Shown here one piece after another: positions 1-9,042 of a stretch of 64,000 nt of DNA (its first letter is position 1; every line of letters starts with the position of its first letter). The position numbers were made by a program, and so were the translations under genes. Below the pieces are notes generated by a model. It ran no database searches. It was not told where the DNA came from and saw only the letters and a program-made list of their open reading frames with translations. The stretch is from contig CAZCHK010000002.1 in NCBI GenBank assembly GCA_964498605.1, positions 1 through 64,000 on the forward strand, given 5' to 3'. This DNA comes from JBGQAS01 sp964498605 (lineage in GTDB: Bacteria; Chloroflexota; Anaerolineae; Anaerolineales; Anaerolineaceae).

Positions 1-70
1 GCGCAGCAGTTTGCATGAGCTCTCCTTTTCTAGCCCTAAGTATATAAAAGTTTGCTGTTTCAATCAACTG

Positions 71-76
71 TATAAT
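71..76 (+). promoter_or_regulatory. -10 box of udk, probable leaderless start
   Basis: A perfect TATAAT ends six bases before the ATG at 83. No ribosome-binding site fits between them. If transcription starts at the usual distance, the mRNA begins at or next to the start codon. No convincing -35 box is visible. Confidence 0.55.
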
Positions 77-82
77 TATTCT

Positions 83-724
83 ATGTCGCCGCGAAACCCT
101 CCCCTCGTCATCGCCATAGCCGGTGGTTCCGGTTCTGGAAAAACCACGGTCGCCAATGTGATTCTGGACAGCGTGGGTTCCCACCGCATCGCTTATCTGC
201 CTCACGACGCGTACTATCGTGACCTGGCGGATCTGCCGCACAACCAGCGCATCCAGATAAACTTTGATCACCCCGATTCCTTGGAGACCGAGCTGCTCAT
301 GGAACATATCAAGCTGCTCAAATCATGGCGGCCTGTTGAGCTGCCGGTGTATGATTTTTCCCGCCACACGAGGACGAAAGAAACCAATCGGGTGATGCCA
401 AAACGGGTCATCATCGTGGAAGGGATCCTGATCCTCGCCGAAGCCAAGCTGAGAGAGCTGTTCGACATCAAGATCTTCGTGGATACAGACGCGGACCTGC
501 GCTTCATCAGGCGCCTGGAGAGGGACATCTCCGAGCGCAGCAGAACGATGGATAATGTCATCCGGCAGTACACGACAACCGTCCGGCCGATGCATCTAGA
601 GTTCGTGGAGCCATCCAAGCGTTACGCGGACATCATCATCCCTGAGGGAGGACTGAACGCCGTGGCGCTGGATATGGTCGTTGCGAGGGTGGAAGCGCTG
701 CTGCAGGCAGAGGACGCGGAATGA
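83..724 (+). CDS. udk: Uridine kinase
   Basis: This enzyme phosphorylates uridine and cytidine to UMP and CMP in pyrimidine salvage, in the cytoplasm. The 213-residue protein opens with a glycine-rich P-loop (GGSGSGKTT), then shows the family's PHDAYYRD segment, a YDFSRHTR nucleoside-binding segment and a VIIVEGILIL strand. The open frame extends upstream to base 11, but the ATG at 83 gives the family N-terminus and sits directly after a TATAAT box. The TGA stop overlaps the next gene's ATG (ATGA at 721-724), so the two are probably co-transcribed. Uracil phosphoribosyltransferase, the other uracil salvage entry, lies about 7.6 kb downstream. Confidence 0.93.
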   Translation: MSPRNPPLVIAIAGGSGSGKTTVANVILDSVGSHRIAYLPHDAYYRDLADLPHNQRIQINFDHPDSLETELLMEHIKLLKSWRPVELPVYDFSRHTRTKETNRVMPKRVIIVEGILILAEAKLRELFDIKIFVDTDADLRFIRRLERDISERSRTMDNVIRQYTTTVRPMHLEFVEPSKRYADIIIPEGGLNAVALDMVVARVEALLQAEDAE

Positions 725-1350
725 CTCCCGAGCAGACAGCGGGATCACTCGTCAAGAAAAAGACCAGCTGGAAAACCACGCTCCTGCGTATTCTGTCATT
801 CTTATTCGTGGTGGGATTGACCGTTGTTTTATTTTTCTTTCGCGGTGAGGTTTGTAAACTTGCCGCCATTGGCACAACGGGTTTTTTGCTATACCTGGGC
901 GTGTTTCTCATATCCATTGTGGCGAACGCCACGATCATCCTTCCCGTGCCGGGAGTTCTGGTCACCTCTGCCATGGGCGCGATCTTCAACCCGTTCTGGG
1001 TGGCGGTAGCAGCCGGTTCCGGGGCGGCGATCGGTGAACTGACCGGTTACCTGGCGGGTTTCAGCGGACAGGGGATCATCGAGAATAAGAAGTGGTACGA
1101 CAGGATCACGCGCTGGATGCGCAAATACGGCGATATCACCATCTTCATCATGGCGATCATCCCCAATCCCTTCTTTGATATTGCCGGCATGGTGGCTGGA
1201 GCGTTGAAACTCCCGGTCTGGCGTTACCTCCTGTGGGCGACACTGGGAAAAATCGTGAAGATGATGCTGTTCGCCTACTTCGGCAACTATTTATTCAGTT
1301 TGTTCCCGTGGGCTGCGGACGAGGAGATGCAATGCCAGATCACCAGGTAA
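721..1350 (+). CDS. VTT-domain (DedA/TVP38-like) membrane protein
   Basis: This 209-residue integral membrane protein has a basic, Lys-rich N-terminus followed by about five hydrophobic segments. The centre matches the VTT/SNARE-associated fold of the DedA and TVP38 families: small-residue-rich re-entrant stretches around GSGAAIGELTGYLAG and a later IPNPFFDIAGMVAG segment. Members are thought to act in lipid or small-molecule transport across the inner membrane; no substrate can be read from the sequence. It is translationally coupled to udk by an ATGA overlap, and its 3' end overlaps the M20 peptidase gene by 19 bases. Confidence 0.82.
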   Translation: MTPEQTAGSLVKKKTSWKTTLLRILSFLFVVGLTVVLFFFRGEVCKLAAIGTTGFLLYLGVFLISIVANATIILPVPGVLVTSAMGAIFNPFWVAVAAGSGAAIGELTGYLAGFSGQGIIENKKWYDRITRWMRKYGDITIFIMAIIPNPFFDIAGMVAGALKLPVWRYLLWATLGKIVKMMLFAYFGNYLFSLFPWAADEEMQCQITR

Positions 1351-2693
1351 TGGACCAGTATATTCAGATCAATCTAGAGAAGAGCCTTATTGAGCTGATC
1401 GATTTTTGCCGCATTCCATCCATTTCAGCTCAAAGTCGTTCTTTACCGGAAGGCGCGCAAAAAACCGCCCAGATGCTTGAACAGCGGGGATTCGCGACCA
1501 GGATCGTGCCAACGCAAGGTGCCCCGGTAGTTGTTGCTGATCGGGCGGGCAAATCGGAGCGAACCCTGTTGTTCTACAACCATTACGATGTCCAGCCTGC
1601 TGAACCGCTGGAATTATGGGATAGCCCTCCTTTCGAACCGCAGATCCGGGATGGGTGCCTGTACGCAAGGGGCGTGATGGATGACAAGGGACACATCACC
1701 TCCAGGTTGCTGGCGCTTGATGCCATCCTCTCCGTAGAGCGGGAGCTGCCGTGCCATGTCAAGTTCTGCATCGAGGGGGAGGAGGAAACCAGCAGCGTGC
1801 ACCTGCACGAATTCATGGCCGCCAATCACAGCGATCTTCAAGCCGATGCCTGCGTGTGGGAGTTCGGCAGCGTCGATCACCGCGACATCCCCATGCAGTA
1901 CTTGGGATTGCGCGGGATTTGCTACGTGGAATTGAGCGTCGAGACTGCCAGTTCGGACGTGCATTCGGGAGTCGGGGGATCGATCTTCCCCAACGCCGCG
2001 TGGCGGCTGACTTGGGCGCTGAACAGTTTAAAGGACACACAAGAGCGGATTCTGCTGCCAAACTTTTACAGTCGTGTCAGGAAGCCTTCATCAGGAGATC
2101 TCGCCCTTTTGGACGCCCTTCCCGGCATGATGGATGAGTACCGATCGCGATACGGCGTGAAAGGATTCCTGCCTGGCATTGAAGAAGAACTGGAACTCAA
2201 GGTTTCGGAAGTATTCAGGCCCACCTGCACGATCTGCGGTCTGACTTCGGGATACCAGGGAGCGGGTTCAAAGACCGTTCTCCCCTGCCAGGCCAGCGCC
2301 AAAATTGATTTTCGGCTTGTGCCTGACCAGACACCCGAAGAGGTTGTCGCTCAGCTGCGGACGCACCTGGATGCAGGTGGATTCCAGGATGTGCACATAA
2401 AAGTACTTGGACAGGAAGCTCCTGCCAGAACTGATCCGGACGATCCCTTCGTGAAAATGGTAGTGGAGTCAGCTCGGGAGGTTTATGGCTGCCCGATGCA
2501 GGTCGTCCCAATGACCGGAGGTTCTGGACCGAACAATCTGTTCATCCGCTATCTTCACCTGCCTGTTGTCACTGCTGGTGTGGGTTACCCTGGATCCAAC
2601 GCGCACGCCCCCAACGAACACATCCGCATCGCGGATTATGAGAATGGTGCCAGGCACATCGCCCGCATCATCACGCAATTTTCAGGACAATAA
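1332..2693 (+). CDS. M20 family metallopeptidase (dipeptidase-like)
   Basis: This is a cytosolic zinc-dependent peptidase or amidohydrolase of 453 residues. The metal-site motifs are visible: HYDVQP (His and Asp ligands), ARGVMDDKG (bridging Asp), EGEEETSS (catalytic Glu pair) and a late His in GSNAHAPNEH. The lid/dimerisation domain sits between, with a DVHSGVGG segment typical of M20 dipeptidases. The ATG at 1332 is chosen because GAGGAG lies five bases upstream; the open frame is longer but that part belongs to the preceding gene. The substrate is unknown. The gene follows udk and the VTT protein in one run. Confidence 0.87.
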   Translation: MPDHQVMDQYIQINLEKSLIELIDFCRIPSISAQSRSLPEGAQKTAQMLEQRGFATRIVPTQGAPVVVADRAGKSERTLLFYNHYDVQPAEPLELWDSPPFEPQIRDGCLYARGVMDDKGHITSRLLALDAILSVERELPCHVKFCIEGEEETSSVHLHEFMAANHSDLQADACVWEFGSVDHRDIPMQYLGLRGICYVELSVETASSDVHSGVGGSIFPNAAWRLTWALNSLKDTQERILLPNFYSRVRKPSSGDLALLDALPGMMDEYRSRYGVKGFLPGIEEELELKVSEVFRPTCTICGLTSGYQGAGSKTVLPCQASAKIDFRLVPDQTPEEVVAQLRTHLDAGGFQDVHIKVLGQEAPARTDPDDPFVKMVVESAREVYGCPMQVVPMTGGSGPNNLFIRYLHLPVVTAGVGYPGSNAHAPNEHIRIADYENGARHIARIITQFSGQ

Positions 2694-3080
2694 ACCAGGC
2701 TGACCGATAAGCCGCATTCTGTCTGGTAGCGGGTATCTCACTGGGAGACCTGCGCAACCTGGGGGACCATCTCTCTGGGCCGGCTGTTGCCAGCAAGCTC
2801 TAGCGGTCTACCCGGAACTGTGGAGCGGCGAGCAGCCACTCATCCCGAAGGATTCGTCCCTGCTTGACCTTGCTTCCAACGGGGGTTGCCTGGCAGCTGC
2901 ATTACTGCATGCTCCGGTGGTCTCTTACACCACCTTTTCACCCTTGCCTTGCGGCGGTCTGTTTCTGTGGCCCTGTCCAGCGGATTGCTCCGCTCCGGGT
3001 GTTGCCCGGCGTTGTGCTCTGTGAAGTGCGGACTTTCCTCGATGGGAAATCCCACCGCAGTCCCCTTGGTCAGCCTGGTG
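2694..3080 (-). ncRNA. rnpB: RNase P RNA, bacterial type A
   Basis: Read on the minus strand, this stretch has the universal RNase P RNA landmarks in order: GAGGAAAGTCCG near the 5' end, ACAGAAACAG, AAGGGTGAAA, a GCAAGG segment in the P10/P11 area, and GACAGAATGCGGCTTATCGG near the 3' end. The ends pair perfectly as P1 (ACCAGGCTGACC at 3079-3068 with GGTCAGCCTGGT at 2705-2694). It is the catalytic RNA that trims tRNA 5' leaders. It lies opposite to its neighbours and has its own strong promoter. In the P15/P16 area I see a short AUCC-UUCG-GGAU hairpin flanked by GA bulges rather than an obvious GGU loop. Confidence 0.95.
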
Positions 3081-3085
3081 TAGCA

Positions 3086-3114
3086 ATGATACCCCCACCA
3101 TGAGAGGACGTCAA
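3086..3114 (-). promoter_or_regulatory. rnpB promoter
   Basis: On the minus strand TTGACG (3114-3109) and TATCAT (3091-3086) are separated by exactly 17 bases. Transcription would start about seven bases further on, right at the first bases of helix P1 of RNase P RNA. Confidence 0.8.
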
Positions 3115-3182
3115 AGGACTGATGGTACAATTCTTACAACCATATCCACACAATCTTATCCAAGGACGCTGATCATCAATTC

Positions 3183-4712
3183 ATGGCATCATATCAACGC
3201 CATCCACTGGACACAGAACGAAACATGGGGCATTTCAGCTACAGAATTGCTGGAATCGTGTTCTGGTCGGTGCTGGTTTTTTTCATCATAGGCAGCATTC
3301 TCTTTCCAAGGCTGGTACTATGGGTTGGCAGGATCATCGCGGTGTACACGCTCGCCAGGCTGACTCTCACGGTCGTATTTTTTATGGTGGCAGTCGCGAG
3401 GACGCGCTGCACCCAGAAAAAATGGGATTCAGGAGAGCGCGGCAAAATATCCGGGGCGGAAAATATTTTTCACGCTGTGCTGATCGCCAATTTTGATGAG
3501 CCAGTCGAGATCATTGGCGAGACACTGGCGCGATTGGCGGAGCAAAAGGACGCCAGGCGGCAGATCTTCATCGTGCTGGCCATGGAAGAGCTGGAAAAGG
3601 GAGCCGAAACAAAAGCAAGGGGATTGGTCAAGCGGTTTTCGGATGGTTTTTTTGGCATCACATATTCCCTGCACCCGGCCGGACTGCCCGGTGAAATCCG
3701 CGGTAAAGGATCCAATCAGGCCTGGGCGGCCAGGCATGCCAAAAAATGCCTGGTAAGTGAAAGAGCTATACCAATCGAAAATATTGTGATCACATCCTGC
3801 GACGTGGACTCGCGTTTTCACCGGCATTACTTCGCCGAGTTGACGCGTTTGTTCCTTGCGGATGAAGAGCGTCATGTCAAATTCTGGCAGGCCCCCATCG
3901 TGTATTACAACAACCTGTGGCATTTGCCGGTTTCGCTGCGTATGATCACGTATTTCATCGACGCCGTTCAATATTCGGACCTGGCGAACCCTCTGGCGAA
4001 TGCTTTTCCGATCAGTTCCCACTCATTTTCACTCAAATTGGCTGACTCGATCAATTTCTGGGACACGGGTGTCATCTCCGAGGATTACAATATTTACCTG
4101 CGCTCGTTTTTTGGAAGTGGGGGAAAAGTCAGTTTGACGCCGATTTTCCTGCCAATCACGGCTGACTCGGTCAATGCTTCAACGCTCAGAAGAACCTGGC
4201 AGGCTTTTTACGCCCAGCAGTTGCGCCACGCCTATGGAGCGGCGGATATCGGATATGTCCTTCAGCAGTATGGGAAGCATAAAGAGATTCACTGCGGAAG
4301 GAAGCTCTGGATGCTGCTAAAACTGGTCGTGGATATACTGGTGGTCAGTCTGGCAGGGTTTGCCATACCGATCGCCACCATTTTAGCCATCATCTACGAG
4401 AACACGCCCATGATCGTGTCCATCCCCGGTTCGACTCTTCCCGTGTGGGTCTTTGTCACGATCAACAGCTTTTGGGGGTTGACAAGCCTTGGCATGTGGA
4501 TCATGGATCGCTGTAACGCGCCAAAGAACCCGCAAAAATGGAAATTCGGTGTTTTAATAAGGGAAGTCATGGTTTTGTTTGTGTTTCCATTCTTGACACT
4601 TGGCTTCGAAGCAGTTCCCGTGATCCAGGCACTGACCATGCTCATGTTCGGTCGGTCCATTGTTTTCAAGAGAGCTCCAAAGAGCATTGTTCTGGAGTCC
4701 GAGCGTGACTAG
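3183..4712 (+). CDS. Membrane-bound family 2 glycosyltransferase
   Basis: A 509-residue protein of the processive GT2 (cellulose synthase-like) type. Two N-terminal membrane helices (about residues 20-65) are followed by a cytosolic catalytic domain, then about four C-terminal helices. Visible motifs are SCDVDSRFH (DxD-like nucleotide-sugar/metal site), SEDYNIYLRS (ED of the acceptor/base motif) and QQLRHAYG (position of the QxxRW motif, without the Trp). It probably transfers sugars to a lipid or polysaccharide at the inner membrane. The start is uncertain: ATG at 3183 or ATG at 3225 (starting MGHFSYRIAG), neither with a good ribosome-binding site. It is followed 12 bases later by a Ser/Thr kinase gene, which could be co-regulated. 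Confidence 0.8.
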   Translation: MASYQRHPLDTERNMGHFSYRIAGIVFWSVLVFFIIGSILFPRLVLWVGRIIAVYTLARLTLTVVFFMVAVARTRCTQKKWDSGERGKISGAENIFHAVLIANFDEPVEIIGETLARLAEQKDARRQIFIVLAMEELEKGAETKARGLVKRFSDGFFGITYSLHPAGLPGEIRGKGSNQAWAARHAKKCLVSERAIPIENIVITSCDVDSRFHRHYFAELTRLFLADEERHVKFWQAPIVYYNNLWHLPVSLRMITYFIDAVQYSDLANPLANAFPISSHSFSLKLADSINFWDTGVISEDYNIYLRSFFGSGGKVSLTPIFLPITADSVNASTLRRTWQAFYAQQLRHAYGAADIGYVLQQYGKHKEIHCGRKLWMLLKLVVDILVVSLAGFAIPIATILAIIYENTPMIVSIPGSTLPVWVFVTINSFWGLTSLGMWIMDRCNAPKNPQKWKFGVLIREVMVLFVFPFLTLGFEAVPVIQALTMLMFGRSIVFKRAPKSIVLESERD

Positions 4713-4724
4713 AAAAGAGGCGCT

Positions 4725-6491
4725 ATGAGCTTTGAAATCGGTGCCAATGTGGGTCCTTACCAGATACTGGAACAACTTGGTCAGGGCGGGATGGCTACCG
4801 TGTATAAAGCCTATCATCCCGCTTTGGACCGGTATGTGGCCATCAAAGTGCTGCACAGCGCGTTTCTGGAAGACGAGAGCTTCCTGGCTCGTTTTAAGCG
4901 CGAAGCGAAGGTGGTCGCGCAGCTGGATCACCCCAATATCGTCCCAATATACGATTTCGCGGAAGAAAAAAAACAGCCTTATTTGGTCATGAAGTACATC
5001 GAAGGCGCAACGCTGAAAGCGAGGCTGAAAACGGGGAAAATCAAAACTCCTGAGATCGTTCAAATCGCGGAAAAGATTGGGTCCGCGTTATCCTACGCGC
5101 ATAAAAAGCAGATCGTTCACCGGGACGTTAAACCTTCCAATGTGCTGTTTTCCAGAGAGGGGCAGGCGTATCTGGCTGACTTTGGTTTGGCGCGGATCGC
5201 CCAGGGGAGCGCCTCCACGCTGACTTCCGAGCAGATGATCGGCACCCCACAGTATATTTCCCCGGAACAGGCGCTTTCCCAGTCCGATCTGGATTATCAC
5301 ACTGACATCTATTCGCTGGGAGTCATGCTGTATGAGCTGTTCGTTGGAAAGGTACCCTTCAACGCGGATACGCCTTTCGCGATCGTTCACGATCATATTT
5401 ACACACCCCTGCCGTTGCCGCGAAAAATCAACCCCGAAGTGTCAGAGGATATCGAACGGGTGCTGCTGAAGGCGATGGCGAAAAAACCACGTGATCGATA
5501 TGACAGCGTGGATGCGCTGATCGGAGCCCTGAAGTCGGCAGCCGGCAGTGAGAAGGAGAAACTGGACCAGGAAGAAACCACCAGGGTGTCCACCCCTGTA
5601 AAAAGTGACAGTGAAGAGGGCATGGTGGATGCGCCACCGGTCATGCCCCCGCCACCTTTCGACCCTGGCAGGAGCTCCGCCAGGCATGATCAGAAAAAAC
5701 ACGCTTCATCCCATGACCAGCCCACCACCACGAGGAAATCAAGAAAAGCAGCCGCCTGGATATTTGGAACCTTAGGCAGCCTGATCTTTTGTTTCCTGAT
5801 CTTCGTGTTGGCCAGGCGATGGATGCAAAATGTGCAGCAGGACATCATCGAAGCCGCGCCAATTATCGAAGCTCAGTTTGAAGCGTTGCCGACAGTATTC
5901 CCGGAAGAGCCTTTCTGGCAGGAAAAAGCCGCGCAGGCGCTGGATGCTTACAACAACGGATCGCTGGATGCGTACCTGAGAAGCCTTCCCAACCTCGAGG
6001 AAGCGTGGTTCAACCGCGACGGGATCAATCAGAAGGCTGTATTTGATTATTTCTTTGACAAGCAGGCCTATGTTCTCGCCTGCATCGTCATCAGGAACCC
6101 TTCCGCGGCTTTTCTGGAAACGGATCCTTTTTCTGATCCCAGAGTGCATGAGGCATTCTACAAGGCTTCAGACCGCGACAGCCCCAACGCCGATCTGCTG
6201 TTTAACGAAAACCTTGACAAATCTTTGATCCCGTCTGAACTTGGACTCATACGCTACAACTACATGAGAGGGAAATTCGCTACAGATGAAGCGATTCGGG
6301 TACTCAGCGCCATTAAAGACGACCCTTTGCGTTATAAGAATTATCCTGAGGTAGATTACTTTCTGTTGGAAATCTATGAGAAAAATGCCCCGGAAAAAGT
6401 CGACCCTCTTCTCAATGATATCCTTATGGACAGTTTGAACATCTACGATAAGTGGATCGAAGAACTAGCGAAACAAAAAGCAAATCTGTAG
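4725..6491 (+). CDS. PknB-type Ser/Thr protein kinase with membrane anchor
   Basis: This eukaryotic-like kinase has a complete catalytic domain (residues about 12-270): glycine loop LGQGGMATVYK, VAIK lysine at 41, HRDVKPSN catalytic loop with Asp134, DFG at 152-154 and GTPQYISPEQ activation/P+1 segment. A Pro/Ser-rich linker leads to one membrane helix (about 343-363) and a roughly 220-residue extracytoplasmic domain. That outer domain has no PASTA repeats and I do not recognise it; it is helical and charge-rich, with repeated EAAPIIEAQ/PLLNDILM-like segments. The layout suggests a sensor kinase that reads an external signal. The ATG has GAGG upstream. The gene follows the GT2 gene and precedes tpiA by 15 bases. 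Confidence 0.9.
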   Translation: MSFEIGANVGPYQILEQLGQGGMATVYKAYHPALDRYVAIKVLHSAFLEDESFLARFKREAKVVAQLDHPNIVPIYDFAEEKKQPYLVMKYIEGATLKARLKTGKIKTPEIVQIAEKIGSALSYAHKKQIVHRDVKPSNVLFSREGQAYLADFGLARIAQGSASTLTSEQMIGTPQYISPEQALSQSDLDYHTDIYSLGVMLYELFVGKVPFNADTPFAIVHDHIYTPLPLPRKINPEVSEDIERVLLKAMAKKPRDRYDSVDALIGALKSAAGSEKEKLDQEETTRVSTPVKSDSEEGMVDAPPVMPPPPFDPGRSSARHDQKKHASSHDQPTTTRKSRKAAAWIFGTLGSLIFCFLIFVLARRWMQNVQQDIIEAAPIIEAQFEALPTVFPEEPFWQEKAAQALDAYNNGSLDAYLRSLPNLEEAWFNRDGINQKAVFDYFFDKQAYVLACIVIRNPSAAFLETDPFSDPRVHEAFYKASDRDSPNADLLFNENLDKSLIPSELGLIRYNYMRGKFATDEAIRVLSAIKDDPLRYKNYPEVDYFLLEIYEKNAPEKVDPLLNDILMDSLNIYDKWIEELAKQKANL

Positions 6492-6506
6492 AAGGATCGA
6501 GGTAAC

Positions 6507-7268
6507 ATGAATAGAACACCTGTTGTTGCTGGAAATTGGAAAATGAACAAGACTGTCTCGGAAGCGAGAAAAATCGTTGAAGAGATGCTGATGGAATTGA
6601 ATGGCATTGGCAACGTGGAGAAGGTGATCTGCCCCCCCTTTCCGGCCCTCATGGCGGTTTCCGCGTTGTTAGCGGGATCCAGCATTGGGCTCGGCGCTCA
6701 GGATCTCTATTGGGAAGCCTCGGGTGCGTTCACCGGTGAGGTATCGGCGGCGATGATCAAAGAATTCTGTCGTTATGTGATCATCGGGCATTCGGAACGA
6801 AGAACCTACTTTGGTGAAACCAACGAGACGGTCAACAGGAAATTAAGAGCCGCTGTTTCCATGAATTTGGTTCCGATACTTTGTATCGGTGAAACGCTGA
6901 TCGAAAATGAAGCGGGAAGGACGGAAGAGGTTATTGTCAAACAGGTGAACGAGGGATTGGCGGGCATGTCTGCTGTCGACGTGAAAGACCTGGTAATTGC
7001 CTACGAACCTGTCTGGGCAATTGGAACTGGCAGGGCCGCAACGGGGGAGCTGGCCAACCAGGTGGTCAAGGAAATGATCCGCCCGGCCCTGGCCGCCCTT
7101 TTCGGAGAGGCAGCCGCGCAGACCACCAGAGTGCAATACGGGGGATCGGTGACAGGAGCCAACGCCGCGGAATTCTTTGTGCAGCCGGACATAGACGGTG
7201 CCCTGGTCGGCGGCGCAAGCCTTAAGCCGAATGATTTTATACAAATAACCCGCGCGGCTGCCAGCTGA
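6507..7268 (+). CDS. tpiA: Triosephosphate isomerase
   Basis: Interconverts dihydroxyacetone phosphate and glyceraldehyde 3-phosphate in glycolysis and gluconeogenesis. The 253-residue protein shows AGNWKMNK (substrate Lys), GHSERR (electrophilic His), YEPVWAIGTG (catalytic Glu and mobile loop) and YGGSV plus GALVGGASL (phosphate binding). Length is normal for bacterial TIM. GAGGT precedes the ATG. It is only 15 bases from the kinase gene upstream, so they may share a transcript. Confidence 0.97.
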   Translation: MNRTPVVAGNWKMNKTVSEARKIVEEMLMELNGIGNVEKVICPPFPALMAVSALLAGSSIGLGAQDLYWEASGAFTGEVSAAMIKEFCRYVIIGHSERRTYFGETNETVNRKLRAAVSMNLVPILCIGETLIENEAGRTEEVIVKQVNEGLAGMSAVDVKDLVIAYEPVWAIGTGRAATGELANQVVKEMIRPALAALFGEAAAQTTRVQYGGSVTGANAAEFFVQPDIDGALVGGASLKPNDFIQITRAAAS

Positions 7269-7314
7269 GGTGTATTTCAATCCTCGCTGCTCTGCCAATC
7301 GCGTGCGTTTTTTA

Positions 7315-7323
7315 TGCTACAAT
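7315..7323 (+). promoter_or_regulatory. Extended -10 promoter of moaA
   Basis: TGCTACAAT is an extended -10 box (TGn plus TACAAT) 18 bases before the moaA ATG. It falls just after the tpiA stop codon, so moaA can be expressed separately. No clear -35 is needed or seen. Confidence 0.5.
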
Positions 7324-7341
7324 CGCAGGCCAAAGGAAACC

Positions 7342-8328
7342 ATGCTCATTGACCCGTTCAACCGCTCCATCACTTACCTGCGCGTGTCTGTAACCGACCG
7401 ATGTAATTTTCGTTGCATGTACTGCATGCCAGCAGAGGGCGTGACATGGCAACCCCATGATCACATCTTGCAGTATGAAGAAATCGTGAAAATCGTCGAA
7501 TTTCTGTCAAGAAACGGCGTCAACAAGATCAGGATCACCGGCGGTGAACCCCTTGTCAGAAAAGACCTGCCTGATCTGATCCACCGTATTGGTCAGATCC
7601 CTGGGATTACCGATATCAGCCTGACGACGAACGGATCGCTCCTGGCAGACCAGGCAAGAGACCTGCGCGAGGCAGGTTTGCGCAGGGTAAACATCAGTAT
7701 GGACACACTGAAACCCGCGCTTTACGAGAAGCTGACTCGGAAAGGAAAATTGGAGCAGGTTCTTGAAGGCATCAAGGCCGCCGAAGAAGCGGGTATGAAC
7801 CCGATCAAGATCAACACGGTGATCATGAACGGTGTTAATTCCGATGAGATCGAAAACCTTGCCCATCTGACCGTTGAACACGATTGGCATGTTCGATTTA
7901 TCGAGTTGATGCCCATCCTGAACCAATCGTCCTGGGGGGAGGGTTTTCCGCTTCCGGGTGATATGTTCCTGCCAATCAGCCAGGTAAAAGAGCGCCTCGA
8001 GAAGCTGGGTTTAAAACCGGCCTGCGGCAGCTCCAACCAGGGACCGGCGGACGAGTACGTTCTGGAAGGCGGGAAAGGAAAAATCGGTTTCATATCCCCT
8101 CTCAGCAAATCCTTCTGTGAAAGATGCAACCGTTTGAGACTTACCTCGGACGGGAATTTGAGACCCTGCTTGCTGGATGATCACGAAGTTCCCCTGCGAG
8201 ACGCGCTCCGCCGGGGAGAGGATATCGCCCCATTGGTCAGGCAGGCTCTGTTGATCAAACCGCGTGAGCATGACGTGGATTTATCCAGCTTTCCGAAGAT
8301 CCGCTGCATGATGCAGATCGGCGGTTGA
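7342..8328 (+). CDS. moaA: GTP 3',8-cyclase (MoaA)
   Basis: Radical-SAM enzyme of the first step of molybdenum cofactor synthesis, converting GTP to 3',8-cyclo-GTP. The 328-residue protein begins DPFNRSITYLRVSVTDRCN and carries the SAM cluster motif CNFRCMYC, ITGGEPLVR, and a C-terminal second cluster motif FCERCNRLR with a further Cys in LRPCL. It ends in Gly-Gly (QIGG), the tail needed for activity in the family. The open frame extends to 7270, but the ATG at 7342 with AAAGGAAA upstream gives the family start. No other moa/moe gene is in the window. It converges on upp with only six bases between the stops and no visible terminator. Confidence 0.95.
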   Translation: MLIDPFNRSITYLRVSVTDRCNFRCMYCMPAEGVTWQPHDHILQYEEIVKIVEFLSRNGVNKIRITGGEPLVRKDLPDLIHRIGQIPGITDISLTTNGSLLADQARDLREAGLRRVNISMDTLKPALYEKLTRKGKLEQVLEGIKAAEEAGMNPIKINTVIMNGVNSDEIENLAHLTVEHDWHVRFIELMPILNQSSWGEGFPLPGDMFLPISQVKERLEKLGLKPACGSSNQGPADEYVLEGGKGKIGFISPLSKSFCERCNRLRLTSDGNLRPCLLDDHEVPLRDALRRGEDIAPLVRQALLIKPREHDVDLSSFPKIRCMMQIGG

Positions 8329-8334
8329 TCCGGG

Positions 8335-8961
8335 TCAGCCCGTTCCGAATTGGCGATCCCCGGCATCTCCCAACCCCGGGAGGATGTATCCCTTCTCGTT
8401 CAATTTTTCGTCCACGGCAGCCAGGTAGATGGGCAATCCTGGGTGCCTGGATAGGAGAGTCTGTATTCCTTCGGGAGATCCGATGATACCCATGAAGATG
8501 ATGCTCGAGACCCCCCATTGTTTCAGTATGTCGACAGTCGCGGCAGCAGACCCACCGGTAGCCAGCATGGGATCTAGAATGATGCACACCGAGACAGTCG
8601 GTCCAACAGGGAGCTTGTTGTAGTACTGCACGGGCTTCAATGTTCTCTCGTCGCGGAACAAACCGATGTGCCACACCTCTGCGTTTGGTATGAGATCCCA
8701 CACACCTTCCACCATGCCCAAACCCGCCCGCAGGATTGGGATCAAGCCGATTCTCTCCTTCAGCTGGCAGCAGGTGGCTTCCGCCAGAGGGGTCAGCACT
8801 GTTTTGGGTTCGGTGACCAGCTCACTTGTCGCTTCGTAAGTCAGCAGGCTGGCCAACTCCTTGATTAAAGCGCGAAACTTCTTTGGTTCGGTTTCCCGGT
8901 CGCGAAGAATGGCTAATTTGTGAGCGACCAGGGGATGAGTGGAAATATGCGGATTTGGCAC
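8335..8961 (-). CDS. upp: Uracil phosphoribosyltransferase
   Basis: Salvages uracil with PRPP to give UMP. The 208-residue protein shows the PRPP loop in IILDPMLATGGSAA, the ILRAGLGM segment and the C-terminal uracil-binding signature PGLGDAGDRQFGT. Start is a GTG at 8961 with AGGAG six bases upstream. It is divergent from ruvB, with an 81-bp shared promoter region. Confidence 0.96.
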   Translation of the reverse strand: MPNPHISTHPLVAHKLAILRDRETEPKKFRALIKELASLLTYEATSELVTEPKTVLTPLAEATCCQLKERIGLIPILRAGLGMVEGVWDLIPNAEVWHIGLFRDERTLKPVQYYNKLPVGPTVSVCIILDPMLATGGSAAATVDILKQWGVSSIIFMGIIGSPEGIQTLLSRHPGLPIYLAAVDEKLNEKGYILPGLGDAGDRQFGTG

Positions 8962-8985
8962 ACAAGGCTCCTGAAGTTTTAGTAG

Positions 8986-9016
8986 ATTATACCCATATTC
9001 ACACTCATACGGACAA
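8986..9016 (-). promoter_or_regulatory. upp promoter
   Basis: On the minus strand TATAAT (8991-8986) lies 24 bases before the upp GTG. TTGTCC (9016-9011) is a possible -35 with a long 19-base spacer. The promoter overlaps the region upstream of ruvB, so the two divergent genes may influence each other. Confidence 0.5.
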
Positions 9017-9029
9017 ATTTTCTATGATG

Positions 9030-9035
9030 TATAAT
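9030..9035 (+). promoter_or_regulatory. -10 box of ruvB, probable leaderless start
   Basis: TATAAT ends seven bases before the ruvB ATG at 9043, leaving no space for a ribosome-binding site. The two bases before it are TG, as at udk and the L,D-transpeptidase gene. Confidence 0.55.
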
Positions 9036-9042
9036 ACATTTC

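Noticed and set aside
3429..4022. Minus-strand frame of 197 codons
   Set aside because: It is antisense to the catalytic domain of the GT2 glycosyltransferase and has no family pattern.
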